A DNA stretch of 64,000 nucleotides from contig CAJTUI010000003.1 in assembly GCA_910579705.1 (NCBI GenBank), positions 82,196 through 146,195 on the forward strand, read 5' to 3'. This document shows, one piece after another, positions 56,500-64,000 of the stretch. The notes beneath the pieces were generated by a model. The model was not told the origin of the DNA and searched no databases. It was given only the letters and a program-made list of their open reading frames with translations. How positions within the stretch are numbered: position 1 is the stretch's first letter; each line of letters opens with the position of its first letter. Made by a program: the position numbers and the translations under genes. Source of the stretch: an uncultured Christensenella sp. (GTDB lineage Bacteria > Bacillota > Clostridia > Christensenellales > Borkfalkiaceae).

Positions 56500-58305
56500 T
56501 TACTTCAATATAGCTTTGATGCGCTTAATGCCCGCGGACACGTTTTCCTGTTTTGTTATCTTGAACGTGCCGAGCGCGCCCGTTGACGCCGCGTGCGGGC
56601 CGCCGCATATTTCTTTTGAAAATTCGCCTATCGAATAGGTCTTTACTTTCTCGCCGTACTTGCTGTCGAAAACTCCGACGAATCCGCCGTTTTTCGCGTC
56701 TTCGAGCGACATTTCCCGCATAACCACGGGCACGTCTTTTTTAATCTGCTCGTTTACCAGTCTTTCGACCTCCGCAACCTCTTCCTCCGTCAGCTTGCGC
56801 GGGAAGTTGAAGTCGAAACGCAGTCTTTCCTCGTTTATGTTGCTGCCCTTCTGCTGAACGTCCGACGAGCAGACTATTTTAAGCGCCGCGTTTAAAAGGT
56901 GCGTTGCGGTGTGATAGTTTGTAGCCGCCTCGGAATGGCTTTCGAGGCCGCCCTTGAATTGGCCCGCGGCCAGCACCCTGCTCTTTTCGCGGTGCTCTTC
57001 GAACGCCGCCTCGAACCCCTGTTTATCCACGCTGAGCCCTTGTTCCGCCGCAAGCTCTTCGGTGAGTTCGAGCGGGAACCCGTAAGTGTCGTACAGACGG
57101 AAAGCCTGCTTGCCGCCAATGACCGTTTCGGGCACGTACGCGGGGTTGTTCTGCGCCATAAACGCGTTTTTGCGTTGCAGTGAGAGAACGCATTTTTCGA
57201 ACTCTTTTATGCCCTGCGCAAGCGTGGCCTCGAACTTGTCCGCCTCTTTTTTGATTTCGTCGAGGATATAAGCCCTCCTCTCTATAAGTAAAGGATATGC
57301 CCCGCCGTAAATATCTATGAATATTTCCGCCGCGCCGAGCATTGCCTCGCCGCCCAGATCCAGCCTGCGGCAATAGCGAATCGCCCTTCTCATAAGCCTG
57401 CGCAGAATGTAGCCCGCGCCCGTGTTGGAGGGCAGGATACCCTGCTCGTCGCCGATAAGCATTACGGCCGTGCGGGTGTGGTCGGCGATTATCCTCATAG
57501 CCTTCGTCGCCTCGCCGCCGTCGTCGTAATTCTTGCCGCTGATCTGTTCGAGCTTATTGATTACGGGCAGGAAAAGATCGGTCTTGTATCCGTCCGAAAG
57601 CCCGTTCAAAAACAGCAACATTCTGTCGAAACCGAAACCCGTGTCCACGTTCTTGTTTTCGAGCGGGACGTAGCCGTTCTCGGTCTTCATATACTGCATA
57701 TACACGTCGTTTCCTATCTCGACGTAGTCGTCGGGAAACACGGGATTTTGCTTGTCGCTGAGCGGGTAGAACCACTCGTTATCGGGCCCGCAGGGCGTGC
57801 CAACCGTTCCTTCCAGCTCCCACCAGTTGTCGGACTTGGGCAGGAAATACACGTGCTTTTCGCTTATTCCCAAACCGATAAGCAGTTCGGCGGTCTCAGT
57901 GTCTCGGGGAACCGCCGCGTTGCCCTCAAACACCGTCGCGCAAAGCTTGTCCTTGTCAAGCCCGAAATGCTTTGTAAGCAGTTCGAAAGTCCAGGCAGTT
58001 TTTTCTTTCTTGAAATAGTCGCCGAGCGACCAGTTCCCCATCATTTCGAAGAACGTGAAGTGCGAAGGGTCGCCGACCGATTCTATGTCCACGGTGCGCA
58101 CGCAGCCCTGAATATTGCAAAGCCTTGTGCCTTCGGGGTGTTTTCTGCCCAGAAGATAGGGCATAAGCGGCTGCATACCCGCAACGTTAAACATAACGCC
58201 CGTGCTGCCGTCGCCGATAAGCGACACCGCGCCGATATCGGTGTGCCCCTTGCTCTTATAAAATTCCAGCCATTTGTTTCTTAACTGTGCCGACGTGATT
58301 TTCAT
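56500..58305 (-). CDS. alaS: Alanyl-tRNA synthetase, short form lacking the C-Ala domain
   Basis: 601 aa against the usual 870-880. The aminoacylation domain is complete (VAGMQPLMPYLLGRKHP, DPSHFTFFEMMGNWSLGDYF, NTGAGYILRRLMRRAIRY) and so is the editing domain, with zinc-binding HTATHLLNAAL and ICGGPHAASTGALG. The protein ends right after the editing domain (KRIKAILK), so the oligomerisation and C-Ala (DHHA1) regions are missing. There is no frameshift or downstream remnant, and the stop is 12 bp before the next gene. Short AlaRS forms occur naturally in some bacteria and organelles. Upstream there is no T-box; it is co-transcribed with cysS. Confidence 0.93.
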   Translation of the reverse strand: MKITSAQLRNKWLEFYKSKGHTDIGAVSLIGDGSTGVMFNVAGMQPLMPYLLGRKHPEGTRLCNIQGCVRTVDIESVGDPSHFTFFEMMGNWSLGDYFKKEKTAWTFELLTKHFGLDKDKLCATVFEGNAAVPRDTETAELLIGLGISEKHVYFLPKSDNWWELEGTVGTPCGPDNEWFYPLSDKQNPVFPDDYVEIGNDVYMQYMKTENGYVPLENKNVDTGFGFDRMLLFLNGLSDGYKTDLFLPVINKLEQISGKNYDDGGEATKAMRIIADHTRTAVMLIGDEQGILPSNTGAGYILRRLMRRAIRYCRRLDLGGEAMLGAAEIFIDIYGGAYPLLIERRAYILDEIKKEADKFEATLAQGIKEFEKCVLSLQRKNAFMAQNNPAYVPETVIGGKQAFRLYDTYGFPLELTEELAAEQGLSVDKQGFEAAFEEHREKSRVLAAGQFKGGLESHSEAATNYHTATHLLNAALKIVCSSDVQQKGSNINEERLRFDFNFPRKLTEEEVAEVERLVNEQIKKDVPVVMREMSLEDAKNGGFVGVFDSKYGEKVKTYSIGEFSKEICGGPHAASTGALGTFKITKQENVSAGIKRIKAILK

Positions 58306-58330
58306 ATCTTTTATACCTTTCCCGTGAAAT

Positions 58331-59743
58331 TTATTTTTCGGTTATCGTATAACCGTCTTTGGAGTCTTTGACGGCGTAGCCCAGCGCGTCTATCTCGGCG
58401 CGCAATGCGTCCGCCTCCGCCCAGTTGCGGGCCGCTTTCGCGTTCCAGCGCGCCGCGGCAAGCTCTTTCACCCGCTCGGGGATTTCGCCGCCGCGCCTTG
58501 CCGCGGTTTCCGCGAGATACTCCGCCGCGTCCTTTTTAAACAGGCCTAACAGCGAATAGGTCGCGCGAACCTGACGCACGTCGTCCGCGGCCGTCTTGTC
58601 CCCCGCGGCTGTCTTGCGCGAAATGTTTTTGAATATGCCGAAAAGGTCGGACAGCGCGAGCGCGGTGTTGAAGTCGTCGCTCATAACCGCGTTAAACCGC
58701 GAGTCTATTTCGGGGTTTCCGCCAGAACCGCTATCCGCCGAGCACGCGGCCTTGCCGAACTCGCCCTCGACCTTTTTAATCACGGTGTAAAAGCCCGTCA
58801 TATGCTTTTCTGCCTCGTCGAAAATGCCGTCCGTGATATTTATGTCGTTTCTGTAATTGGTCTGCAACAGCGCGAACTTGACCGCCTCGTTGCTGTATTT
58901 ATCCAAAAGGTCGTTCAAAAGCAGGCTGTTGTTAAGGCTTTTCGACATCTTCTGGCCGTTGACCTTGATAAGTCCGTTATGCGTCCAGAACCTCGCAAAC
59001 TGCTTGCCCGTAAGGCTCTCGGTCTGCGCAATCTCGTTCTCGTGGTGCGGGAATATTAGGTCCCTGCCGCCGCCGTGAATGTCTATCTGCTCGCCGAACG
59101 CCGCTCTGTTCATAGCCGAGCACTCTATATGCCAGCCGGGCCTGCCCTCGCCCCAGGGCGATTTCCAGCTTATCTCGCCCTCTTTCGCCGCTTTCCACAG
59201 CGCGAAGTCGGCAGGGTTTCTCTTCTGCTCGCCGTTCTCGACGCGCACGCCGTCGAGCATATCTTCGACCGAGCGGTTGGAAAGACAGCCGTAACGCCTG
59301 AAACTCGTCACGTCGAAATACACGTCGCCGTTATCCGCGGGATATGCGTGTCCGCTTGCAATGAGTTTTTCGATAAAGTCGATAATGTTTCCGATATTCT
59401 CGGTGGCTTTCAGCCAGACGGTCGGCTCGTCCACGTCGAAACGCGCCATAATACGGTCGATATTTTCAATCATATCCGCGGCGTACTTGTCCGCGGGAAT
59501 GCCCGTTTCCCTGCTCTTTGCGATAATTTTATCGTCGACGTCGGTATAATTGCGCGCATACGTTACGGCGTAGCCCTGTTTTTCCAGAAACTTACGCATA
59601 ATGTCGTATATCAGCGCCTGATAGCCGTGGCCGATATGCGCCTCGCCCGAAACGGTAATCCCGCAGGCGTACATCTTGACTTTGCCGTCTTCAAGCGGTT
59701 TAAACTCTTCCTTTGCGCGCGTAAGCGTGTTATAAATCTTCAC
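58331..59743 (-). CDS. cysS: Cysteinyl-tRNA synthetase
   Basis: 470 aa, normal length. HIGH as GEAHIGHGYQ, KMSKS as GQKMSKSLNNS, zinc ligands at Cys27 (YACGITV, where most have CGPTV) and in GWHIECSAMN and FPHHENEIAQTE. It charges tRNA-Cys. It overlaps cysE by 14 bp; cysE-cysS is a conserved Firmicute pair linking cysteine synthesis and use. Confidence 0.97.
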   Translation of the reverse strand: MKIYNTLTRAKEEFKPLEDGKVKMYACGITVSGEAHIGHGYQALIYDIMRKFLEKQGYAVTYARNYTDVDDKIIAKSRETGIPADKYAADMIENIDRIMARFDVDEPTVWLKATENIGNIIDFIEKLIASGHAYPADNGDVYFDVTSFRRYGCLSNRSVEDMLDGVRVENGEQKRNPADFALWKAAKEGEISWKSPWGEGRPGWHIECSAMNRAAFGEQIDIHGGGRDLIFPHHENEIAQTESLTGKQFARFWTHNGLIKVNGQKMSKSLNNSLLLNDLLDKYSNEAVKFALLQTNYRNDINITDGIFDEAEKHMTGFYTVIKKVEGEFGKAACSADSGSGGNPEIDSRFNAVMSDDFNTALALSDLFGIFKNISRKTAAGDKTAADDVRQVRATYSLLGLFKKDAAEYLAETAARRGGEIPERVKELAAARWNAKAARNWAEADALRAEIDALGYAVKDSKDGYTITEK

Positions 59744-60281
59744 TTTGCTCTCCTGTCTTTTTACCGTTTATGCGCACCACCCTGGCAGGCACGCCGACGG
59801 CCGTCGCATAAGGCGGCACGTCCGTAAGAACCACCGCGCCCGCGCCAATCTTGGCGTAGTCGCCTATGGTTATGTTGCCGAGTATCTTCGCGCCCGCTGA
59901 AATCACGCAGTTTTCGCCGACGGTCGGGTGGCGCTTGCCCGTCTGTTTACCCGTTCCGCCCAGCGTACAGCCCTGATACAGAACGGTGCCCGTCCCCACC
60001 TCCGCGGTTTCGCCAATGACAACGCCGTGGCCGTGGTCGATAAACACGCCCGCGGAAATCTTCGCGGCGGGGTGGATTTCGATACCGGTTAAAAACCTGC
60101 AAAACTGCGAAACCATACGCGCAAGCAGCTTTAAACGCATACGCGACAGCTTGTTCGCAACCCTGTGCATCGATAAGGCTTTCACACCGGGATAGGTGAG
60201 TAAAATCTCGAACTTATTCCGTGCGGCGGGGTCGTTCCTTTCGGCCGCCGCTATGTCCGCCCTTAATCTTTTAAAAAACAC
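59730..60281 (-). CDS. cysE: Serine O-acetyltransferase
   Basis: 183 aa short CysE of the left-handed beta-helix (hexapeptide) class. Motifs: FLTGIEIHPAAKISAGVFIDHGHGVVIGETAEVG with the catalytic DHGHG, and LGGTGKQTGKRHPTVGENCVISAGAKILG. It makes O-acetylserine, the cysteine precursor. The start is a GTG at 60281; the -10 TATAAT lies 11 nt upstream, so the leader is only about 5 nt and no Shine-Dalgarno is visible. Confidence 0.96.
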   Translation of the reverse strand: MFFKRLRADIAAAERNDPAARNKFEILLTYPGVKALSMHRVANKLSRMRLKLLARMVSQFCRFLTGIEIHPAAKISAGVFIDHGHGVVIGETAEVGTGTVLYQGCTLGGTGKQTGKRHPTVGENCVISAGAKILGNITIGDYAKIGAGAVVLTDVPPYATAVGVPARVVRINGKKTGEQSEDL

Positions 60282-60292
60282 TGTACTCTATC

Positions 60293-60321
60293 ATTATATG
60301 TTTTGCGGTGCGTAAATGCAA
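60293..60321 (-). promoter_or_regulatory. cysE-cysS-alaS operon promoter
   Basis: TTGCAT (60316-60321), 17 bp, TATAAT (60293-60298) on the minus strand. Confidence 0.75.
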
Positions 60322-60423
60322 GCGATTTCACGCGCTTTAAACGCGCGATAGCCGTCTTTAAAATACGCCTTGAAAAAAAATAACAAATTTAAAGATAAAT
60401 TGTTAAAAATGTTTGTCGTTTCC

Positions 60424-60490
60424 TTGACTTACGTAATATTTAAGTGTTACAATGATATCGGATTAAATAAGCATATGTTAAATATTAACA
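60424..60490 (+). promoter_or_regulatory. deoR-family gene promoter and nearby dyad
   Basis: TTGACT (60424-60429), 18 bp, TACAAT (60448-60453). A TGTTAA-3-TTAACA inverted repeat (60476-60490) sits in the leader next to AAGGAG and could be the operator for autoregulation. The 80 bp before the promoter are AT-rich with no gene. Confidence 0.55.
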
Positions 60491-60502
60491 AGGAGTACGG
60501 AT

Positions 60503-61261
60503 ATGAAACGGGAAAGAATTGAAGAAATTGCCGAAATTTTGGACAAACGCGGCAAGATGACGCTCGAACAGCTTGAAGAAGTGTTCCCCAACGTTTCGCA
60601 GATGACGTTGCGGCGCGACCTCTTTCAGCTTGAAGAAGACGGAAGAATTATAAGAATCCGCGGCGGCGCTATGTCTGTTAAAGAAGTACAGAAAGTTTCC
60701 GGCGAGGAGTACACCAAAAAGACGGCCATAAACACCGACGCGAAAATCGTTATCGCGCAGAAGGCCGCGGGGCTTATCGACGAAAATTCGAGCATTTTCC
60801 TCGACGGCGGAACGACCGCTATGTATCTTTCCAAGGAAATGCCCGACCTTAAATGCAACGTGTTTACCAACGGCATAGCCGTCGCGATGGGGCTTGCCCA
60901 GAAAAAGAACGTCAATATAACCGTCGTCGGCGGACAGCTTATGAGGGATAACCTCTCCACCGCCTCTCCCGCCGCAAAGGATTACTTCGACAGAACCAAC
61001 TTCGAAATTGCGATAGTGTCGGCAACGGCGTTCACGCCCGAGCAGGGTTTTTCCTGCAACAGCCAGATAGAGAGCGAGCTTTTGAAAAACGTGTTCAAAA
61101 AGGCGCGCCACGTCTATATGATGCTCGACAGCTCCAAGATCGGCAAGATAAATCCGTTCACCTTCGCAAGGCTTGAAGACATCGACGTGCTTATCACCGA
61201 CGACCATTTCCCCAAGGAATACAAACAGCTCTTCGAAAGCGAAGACATCGTAGTTATGTAA
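60503..61261 (+). CDS. DeoR/GlpR-family transcriptional regulator
   Basis: 252 aa. N-terminal HTH: RIEEIAEILDKRGKMTLEQLEEVFPNVSQMTLRRDLFQLEEDGRIIRIRGGAM, the DeoR signature (split: S.(M/T)T(L/I)RRDL..LE..G...R..GGA). The C-terminal sugar-phosphate sensor domain has IFLDGGTTAMYLSKEM, VFTNGIAVAMGL, VVGGQLMRDNLS and LDSSKIGK. Such regulators respond to phosphorylated sugars. No sugar operon is adjacent, so its targets are elsewhere or it is autoregulatory. Confidence 0.95.
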   Translation: MKRERIEEIAEILDKRGKMTLEQLEEVFPNVSQMTLRRDLFQLEEDGRIIRIRGGAMSVKEVQKVSGEEYTKKTAINTDAKIVIAQKAAGLIDENSSIFLDGGTTAMYLSKEMPDLKCNVFTNGIAVAMGLAQKKNVNITVVGGQLMRDNLSTASPAAKDYFDRTNFEIAIVSATAFTPEQGFSCNSQIESELLKNVFKKARHVYMMLDSSKIGKINPFTFARLEDIDVLITDDHFPKEYKQLFESEDIVVM

Positions 61262-61266
61262 TCTTA

Positions 61267-61289
61267 CCGCCCGCGCACAGCGCGGGCGG
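61267..61289 (+). terminator. Terminator after the deoR-family gene
   Basis: A perfect 10-bp stem CCGCCCGCGC / GCGCGGGCGG with an ACA loop; the tail is TTACTTG. Confidence 0.65.
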
Positions 61290-61306
61290 TTACTTGTATA
61301 CGCAAA

Positions 61307-61336
61307 GCGCGGGCACGTTTTAAAACGTGCCCGCGC
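61307..61336 (-). terminator. 30-bp perfect palindrome after the 68-aa gene
   Basis: GCGCGGGCACGTTTT and its exact complement, 7 nt past the stop of the minus-strand gene. Confidence 0.65.
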
Positions 61337-61343
61337 TCACTTT

Positions 61344-61550
61344 TCAATCGCTCCACTTATGCTTGTCAAGCGTCCTGTCCTTGACGTCGTCGTAAAACGA
61401 GAAATACTTTTCGCGTATCTCTTCGGTCGACATATTCTCGTCAAGAAGTCCCAGCATTTCGTCCAGCTCCTCGGCAGAAAAATCCGAAAGACAGAACTCG
61501 CCGTCGAACGCCTGCGCCAGTTTCATTAAATCCCAACCCGTAGCCTTCAT
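61344..61550 (-). CDS. Small acidic protein, function unknown
   Basis: 68 aa, acidic and helical (LSDFSAEELDEMLGLLDENMSTEEIREKYF). ATG 61550 is one base after the stop of the upstream lipoprotein gene, with GGG inside that gene's end, so it is co-translated with it. No family recognised. Confidence 0.65.
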   Translation of the reverse strand: MKATGWDLMKLAQAFDGEFCLSDFSAEELDEMLGLLDENMSTEEIREKYFSFYDDVKDRTLDKHKWSD

Positions 61551-61551
61551 A

Positions 61552-62709
61552 TCAACCCTTATCCTTTTTCGCCTGTTCCAGCATTTGAAGGTTCGCCGTC
61601 ATATCGCAATCCCTGTCCGAATAGCTGTAATGATACGAAGTAACCGAGTCCGCCGCACCCGAAAAACCTTTTATTTTCCCGCTCCACCTTTCGCTCACGC
61701 TGTAAAACCTAAACAGTCCGTTCGGCCAGTATCTGCAAACGAACGTAAGCCCGCTGTCGCCTTCCTTGTCCGTCCAGCGGCAATCGTCGGAGCCGTTCGC
61801 CTTCCTCAGCATTTTCAAGGACGCCTCGTCCGTGTTCGCAACGTCCGTGTCGATAAACATAATCACGGAAACTCCGCCGTCCTCGTCCTCAGTTATAACA
61901 GAGCTTTTAATAATGTTTTCGGCAAGAATGTTTATATTTCCGCGTATTGTTATATTCTCCTCGCCCGCTTGCCGCACGATGTCCTCTTCTATCTGCTCGG
62001 GCGGAATATAATCGCTCTTTCTCATAACGATATCGTGCTCGCCCCAGTCCTTACCCGTACCCCAGTTACATTTAAGGAGCTGACAGCCCAGAACCTCGTG
62101 TTTTTTCTCTTCCAGCGCGATAGTACTGTTTTCGCCCTCGAAACGGTATAAAAGGTCGGTCTTGTCGGTAAAACGCAGCCGCGCGCTCTCGAAAAATCCT
62201 TTCATCGCGCTAATCCCGCCCGAGGATTTGGTAACCTTTTTAATCGTATAATGGTATCTGTAACCGCAAGTCTTTTCGCTTTCGTTCACTCTCAGATAAT
62301 ATTCCTGCCTGCGCGCCTCGGCCGAACCGCTGCCGCCCAAGTCGGTATTGCCTTCCTGATCGCTGAAATACACGTACTTGTCCAGCGTGCGCTCGTTATA
62401 ACAGGCGTACGCGAAAAGCTTTGCCGCCGCCACGTTTGCCGCGCCGATAACCTCCGCGTTTTCCACGTCCACTTCGCCTTCCGCGTTCCTGTGCGCCGCG
62501 GCAACCGCCCTGTAATCCTGCAACGCCTTGGCCGAATATTCGGCGTACGCGGCGTCCTCTTGCGGTTTCTCGTTTATGTCCTGCATTATCTCGCCGTTCT
62601 CGATTTCGACAGGCTTGCTGTTGAAATTAAAGAAACAGCCCGAAAGAAAAGTTATTACCGTAACTATCGGCGCGACCGCAACCGACAGTGCCCTTACAAT
62701 TTTTTTCAT
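61552..62709 (-). CDS. Secreted lipoprotein, function unknown
   Basis: 385 aa. Signal peptide with lipobox TFLSGC, Cys at residue 25. The mature part has no motif I know; it is mixed alpha/beta with a helical stretch (KALQDYRAVAAAHRNAE) near 65 and several aromatic-rich strands (YYLRVNESEKTCGYRYHYTIKKV, GLTFVCRYWPNGLFRFYSVSERW). GAGG precedes the ATG. It has its own promoter and is followed by the 68-aa gene. Confidence 0.8.
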   Translation of the reverse strand: MKKIVRALSVAVAPIVTVITFLSGCFFNFNSKPVEIENGEIMQDINEKPQEDAAYAEYSAKALQDYRAVAAAHRNAEGEVDVENAEVIGAANVAAAKLFAYACYNERTLDKYVYFSDQEGNTDLGGSGSAEARRQEYYLRVNESEKTCGYRYHYTIKKVTKSSGGISAMKGFFESARLRFTDKTDLLYRFEGENSTIALEEKKHEVLGCQLLKCNWGTGKDWGEHDIVMRKSDYIPPEQIEEDIVRQAGEENITIRGNINILAENIIKSSVITEDEDGGVSVIMFIDTDVANTDEASLKMLRKANGSDDCRWTDKEGDSGLTFVCRYWPNGLFRFYSVSERWSGKIKGFSGAADSVTSYHYSYSDRDCDMTANLQMLEQAKKDKG

Positions 62710-62737
62710 TTAAACCTCTTAAAGTTTATTGACTGAA

Positions 62738-62766
62738 ATTATAGCATATATAAGTTGATTTTGCAA
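62738..62766 (-). promoter_or_regulatory. Promoter of the 385-aa lipoprotein
   Basis: TTGCAA (62761-62766), 17 bp, TATAAT (62738-62743) on the minus strand. Confidence 0.8.
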
Positions 62767-62797
62767 CGTATACGCCAAAAAAACATAAAATACGTGG

Positions 62798-63670
62798 TCA
62801 AAGCGTTCCTTCGCGCATAAAAGCGGCCGCCCACATAGGGAAACCGAACTGCTCGGTTATGTGCCCGCATTTACAAGTAAACGCATAGTAAATTTCAAAG
62901 CCCTCACCGTACAGAGTTTCGAGATTGCCGAGGCCTTTGGAAATAATCACGGTGCTGTGTCGCAAAAGGTCGATAACCGCTGGAGATATCTCTTTTAAAT
63001 AAGTGCCTGGCACGTCCGCGCCGTTGTCTATAACTTTTGCAAAATCATGCAGTCCGACCTGTCTTGCGTCCTCGACCGTAACGTCGTTTATAACGGGCGC
63101 GCCGCGCACAACCGAAGTCACGGAAATTTGCGGATAAAGCAGTTTAATAACGCGTATAAGTATCTTGTCAAGCACTATTTCACCGCAGTTGTCGTGCAAA
63201 AAACACAGCGTTTCCGCGCGTTCGAGGCTGTCTTTGAAAGCGCTTAAAACGCCGCCGTCCACGTCAGCCCGCTCCGCCGCGGATAAAACGACCTGCACGC
63301 TGTCGGCGTTCAGATCGCCGAGGCGCGCAAAATCTATGTAATTAGCCGCCATACTGAATTTAAGCGCCTCTTTCAGCGGGTCATCGGAGGCGACCACGCG
63401 GCTGTAAAGCGCTGCCTCCATAGCAAGCAGAACGGCGTTAAACTCGGTTTTTTCGCGGGAATAATCTATGCCCGTGCCGAAAATTTTGCAGTGCAGTCTG
63501 TTTATGTCGCGCATAAGCAGGGGAGAGCAATAATCTTTCGGCGCATTTTCGCAAAGATTTTTTACGCCGCGTTTGAACTCTTCCAGTTTAACCTTATCGG
63601 TCTGCGTTCTCTCGACCTTGCCCATCTGGCTTTTGTACAGACAGCTTTTACATTCTTCTGCCAATCTCAT
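62798..63670 (-). CDS. DUF89/ARMT1-like metal-dependent phosphatase family protein
   Basis: 290 aa from ATG 63670. N-terminal Cys pair (RLAEECKSCLYKSQ), central FLHDNCGEIVLDKILIRVI with the Asp-Asn metal/phosphate site, TSVVRGAPVINDVTVEDARQVGL, VIISKGLGNLETLYG, and a C-terminal AFTCKCGHITEQFG. DUF89 enzymes are metal-dependent phosphatases for damage-type sugar phosphates in bacteria and eukaryotes. There is no Shine-Dalgarno; TATAAT is 9 nt before the ATG, a nearly leaderless arrangement. A longer open frame upstream crosses a terminator and is not used. Confidence 0.9.
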   Translation of the reverse strand: MRLAEECKSCLYKSQMGKVERTQTDKVKLEEFKRGVKNLCENAPKDYCSPLLMRDINRLHCKIFGTGIDYSREKTEFNAVLLAMEAALYSRVVASDDPLKEALKFSMAANYIDFARLGDLNADSVQVVLSAAERADVDGGVLSAFKDSLERAETLCFLHDNCGEIVLDKILIRVIKLLYPQISVTSVVRGAPVINDVTVEDARQVGLHDFAKVIDNGADVPGTYLKEISPAVIDLLRHSTVIISKGLGNLETLYGEGFEIYYAFTCKCGHITEQFGFPMWAAAFMREGTL

Positions 63671-63679
63671 AATGAAGCA

Positions 63680-63708
63680 ATTATAGCAGTATTCGGCAAA
63701 TAAGTCAA
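63680..63708 (-). promoter_or_regulatory. Promoter of the DUF89 gene
   Basis: TTGACT (63703-63708), 17 bp, TATAAT (63680-63685) on the minus strand. Confidence 0.8.
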
Positions 63709-63726
63709 ACTCCCGCCCGAAAGTAA

Positions 63727-63764
63727 AAAAAAGAAACGGCCGCTCGCGCAAACGTTTCTTTTTT
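63727..63764 (-). terminator. Terminator downstream of the structured region
   Basis: A 12-bp stem AAAAAAGAAACG / CGTTTCTTTTTT; on the minus strand the 3' arm runs into TTTTTTTTAC. It immediately follows the 22-bp repeat copy at 63768-63789. Confidence 0.75.
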
Positions 63765-63767
63765 AAA

Positions 63768-63789
63768 TGAAATCCGGCAACTACCTTCT
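63768..63789. repeat. 22-bp direct repeat, copy 1
   Basis: TGAAATCCGGCAACTACCTT plus CT; identical to 63979-64000. Both copies are followed on the minus strand by an A-rich/T-rich intrinsic terminator. Confidence 0.9.
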
Positions 63790-63922
63790 CGAACGGCGCA
63801 AGGAAATCGCCGTTTTCGGTCATCGCTTGCGCCTTGCCTTTTGCGCAAGCTCTGCTCGCAAACGAAAACAGCGGCTACCCGCTGTTTTAGAAATATTTGC
63901 TCGCCCTCCCTCGCTCGGGAGG
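63768..63922 (-). other. Structured noncoding stretch, possible RNA gene
   Basis: On the minus strand four hairpins follow one another: CCTCCC/GGGAGG (63905-63922), AAAACAGCGG/CCGCTGTTTT (63865-63888), GCTTGCGC/GCGCAAGC (63825-63850) and AACGGCG/CGCCGTT (63792-63814). Then comes the 22-bp repeat and a T-tailed terminator. No credible protein gene covers it. It could be a small RNA or part of a repeated element continuing past the window. Confidence 0.35.
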
Positions 63923-63937
63923 ATATATACTAAACAT

Positions 63938-63979
63938 AAAAAAAGAAAAGAGGTAACTTTGTACCTCTTTTTCTTTTTT
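63938..63979 (-). terminator. Terminator following repeat copy 2
   Basis: A stem of about 17 bp (63938-63955 with 63962-63979, one bulge) around ACTTTG; on the minus strand the 3' arm ends in CTTTTTTTATG. It would end a transcript entering from beyond the right edge. Confidence 0.75.
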
Positions 63980-64000
63980 GAAATCCGGCAACTACCTTCT
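63979..64000. repeat. 22-bp direct repeat, copy 2 (may continue past the window)
   Basis: The identity with copy 1 reaches the last base of the window, so the true repeat could be longer. Confidence 0.9.

Noticed and set aside
58306..60330. T-box leaders for cysS or alaS
   Set aside because: Gaps are too short, and the operon promoter sits almost on the cysE start codon.
62798..63823. A 341-aa version of the DUF89 protein
   Set aside because: The extra N-terminus includes translated terminator sequence and lies upstream of the promoter at 63680-63708.
63768..64000. 3' ends of 5S rRNA genes (the minus strand reads AGAAGGTAGTTGCCGG)
   Set aside because: It superficially resembles 5S 3' ends, but the 100 nt upstream of copy 1 do not fit 5S rRNA; copy 2 is cut by the window edge, so it cannot be tested.

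Overview
The window reads as chromosomal DNA from an endospore-forming Clostridia-type Firmicute of roughly 50% GC. Support for this is the sporulation and germination content (gerA/gerB/gerC-type operon, spmA-spmB, spoIVFA-like/spoIVFB, a veg, DUF3794 and ispE cluster), secA next to prfB, GGAGG-type ribosome binding sites, and clear TTGACA-N17-TATAAT-type promoters. No phage, plasmid backbone, complete insertion sequence, CRISPR array or tRNA gene was seen. Family assignments come from motif recognition only; no database search was run.

Layout. 1-5 kb (minus strand): secA, prfB, a small helical protein and tsaD, which is cut by the left edge. 5.2-6.7 kb: two membrane PH-domain proteins divergent from an XRE regulator, with a perfect operator-like palindrome between them. 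6.7-13 kb: adenine deaminase and an AzgA-type purine permease (purine salvage), then a Zn/Cd-type P-type ATPase with its ArsR repressor and a 12-2-12-like operator. 13-18 kb: ligA, pcrA, a small protein and rpsU. 18-20 kb: an MntX-like transporter and an ABC ATPase that has lost several catalytic motifs. 20-24 kb: queH, a divergent carbamoyltransferase, a metallophosphoesterase with trmB, and a small membrane protein. 24-28 kb: the germinant-receptor operon. 28-31 kb: 60-bp tandem repeats, then padR, DUF1700, DUF4097 and cvpA. 31-34 kb: an OGG-type glycosylase, a Zn-PLC-like protein, and spoIVFAB. 34-38 kb: a DUF6809/XRE divergent pair, rsmA, tatD and metG. 38.5-46 kb: spmAB, cysteine desulfurase, ispE, the DUF3794 protein, veg and a PrsW-like protein. 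46-53 kb: an acidic zinc-ribbon protein, a large lipoprotein, a PPi-type phosphofructokinase, and an AT-rich lipoprotein gene bounded by inverted repeats. 53-60 kb: rplM-rpsI behind a structured leader, then cysE-cysS-alaS with a glycosyltransferase and a flippase-like protein. 60-64 kb: a DeoR regulator, a lipoprotein, a DUF89 protein, and a structured noncoding stretch at the right edge.

The most notable signals are these. (1) A set of genes (queH, trmB, ispE, prsW-like, spmA, gerA) in which the promoter -10 element lies exactly 6 nt before the start codon with no Shine-Dalgarno, which predicts leaderless mRNAs. (2) An intact ABC ATPase with substituted Q-loop, signature and switch-His residues. 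(3) 60-bp tandem repeats carrying a hairpin with a compensatory change, abutting the padR promoter. (4) A carbamoyltransferase with several altered substrate-binding motifs. (5) Promoters embedded in the terminator hairpin of the upstream gene, seen three times. (6) An inverted-repeat-bounded AT-rich island near 52 kb.
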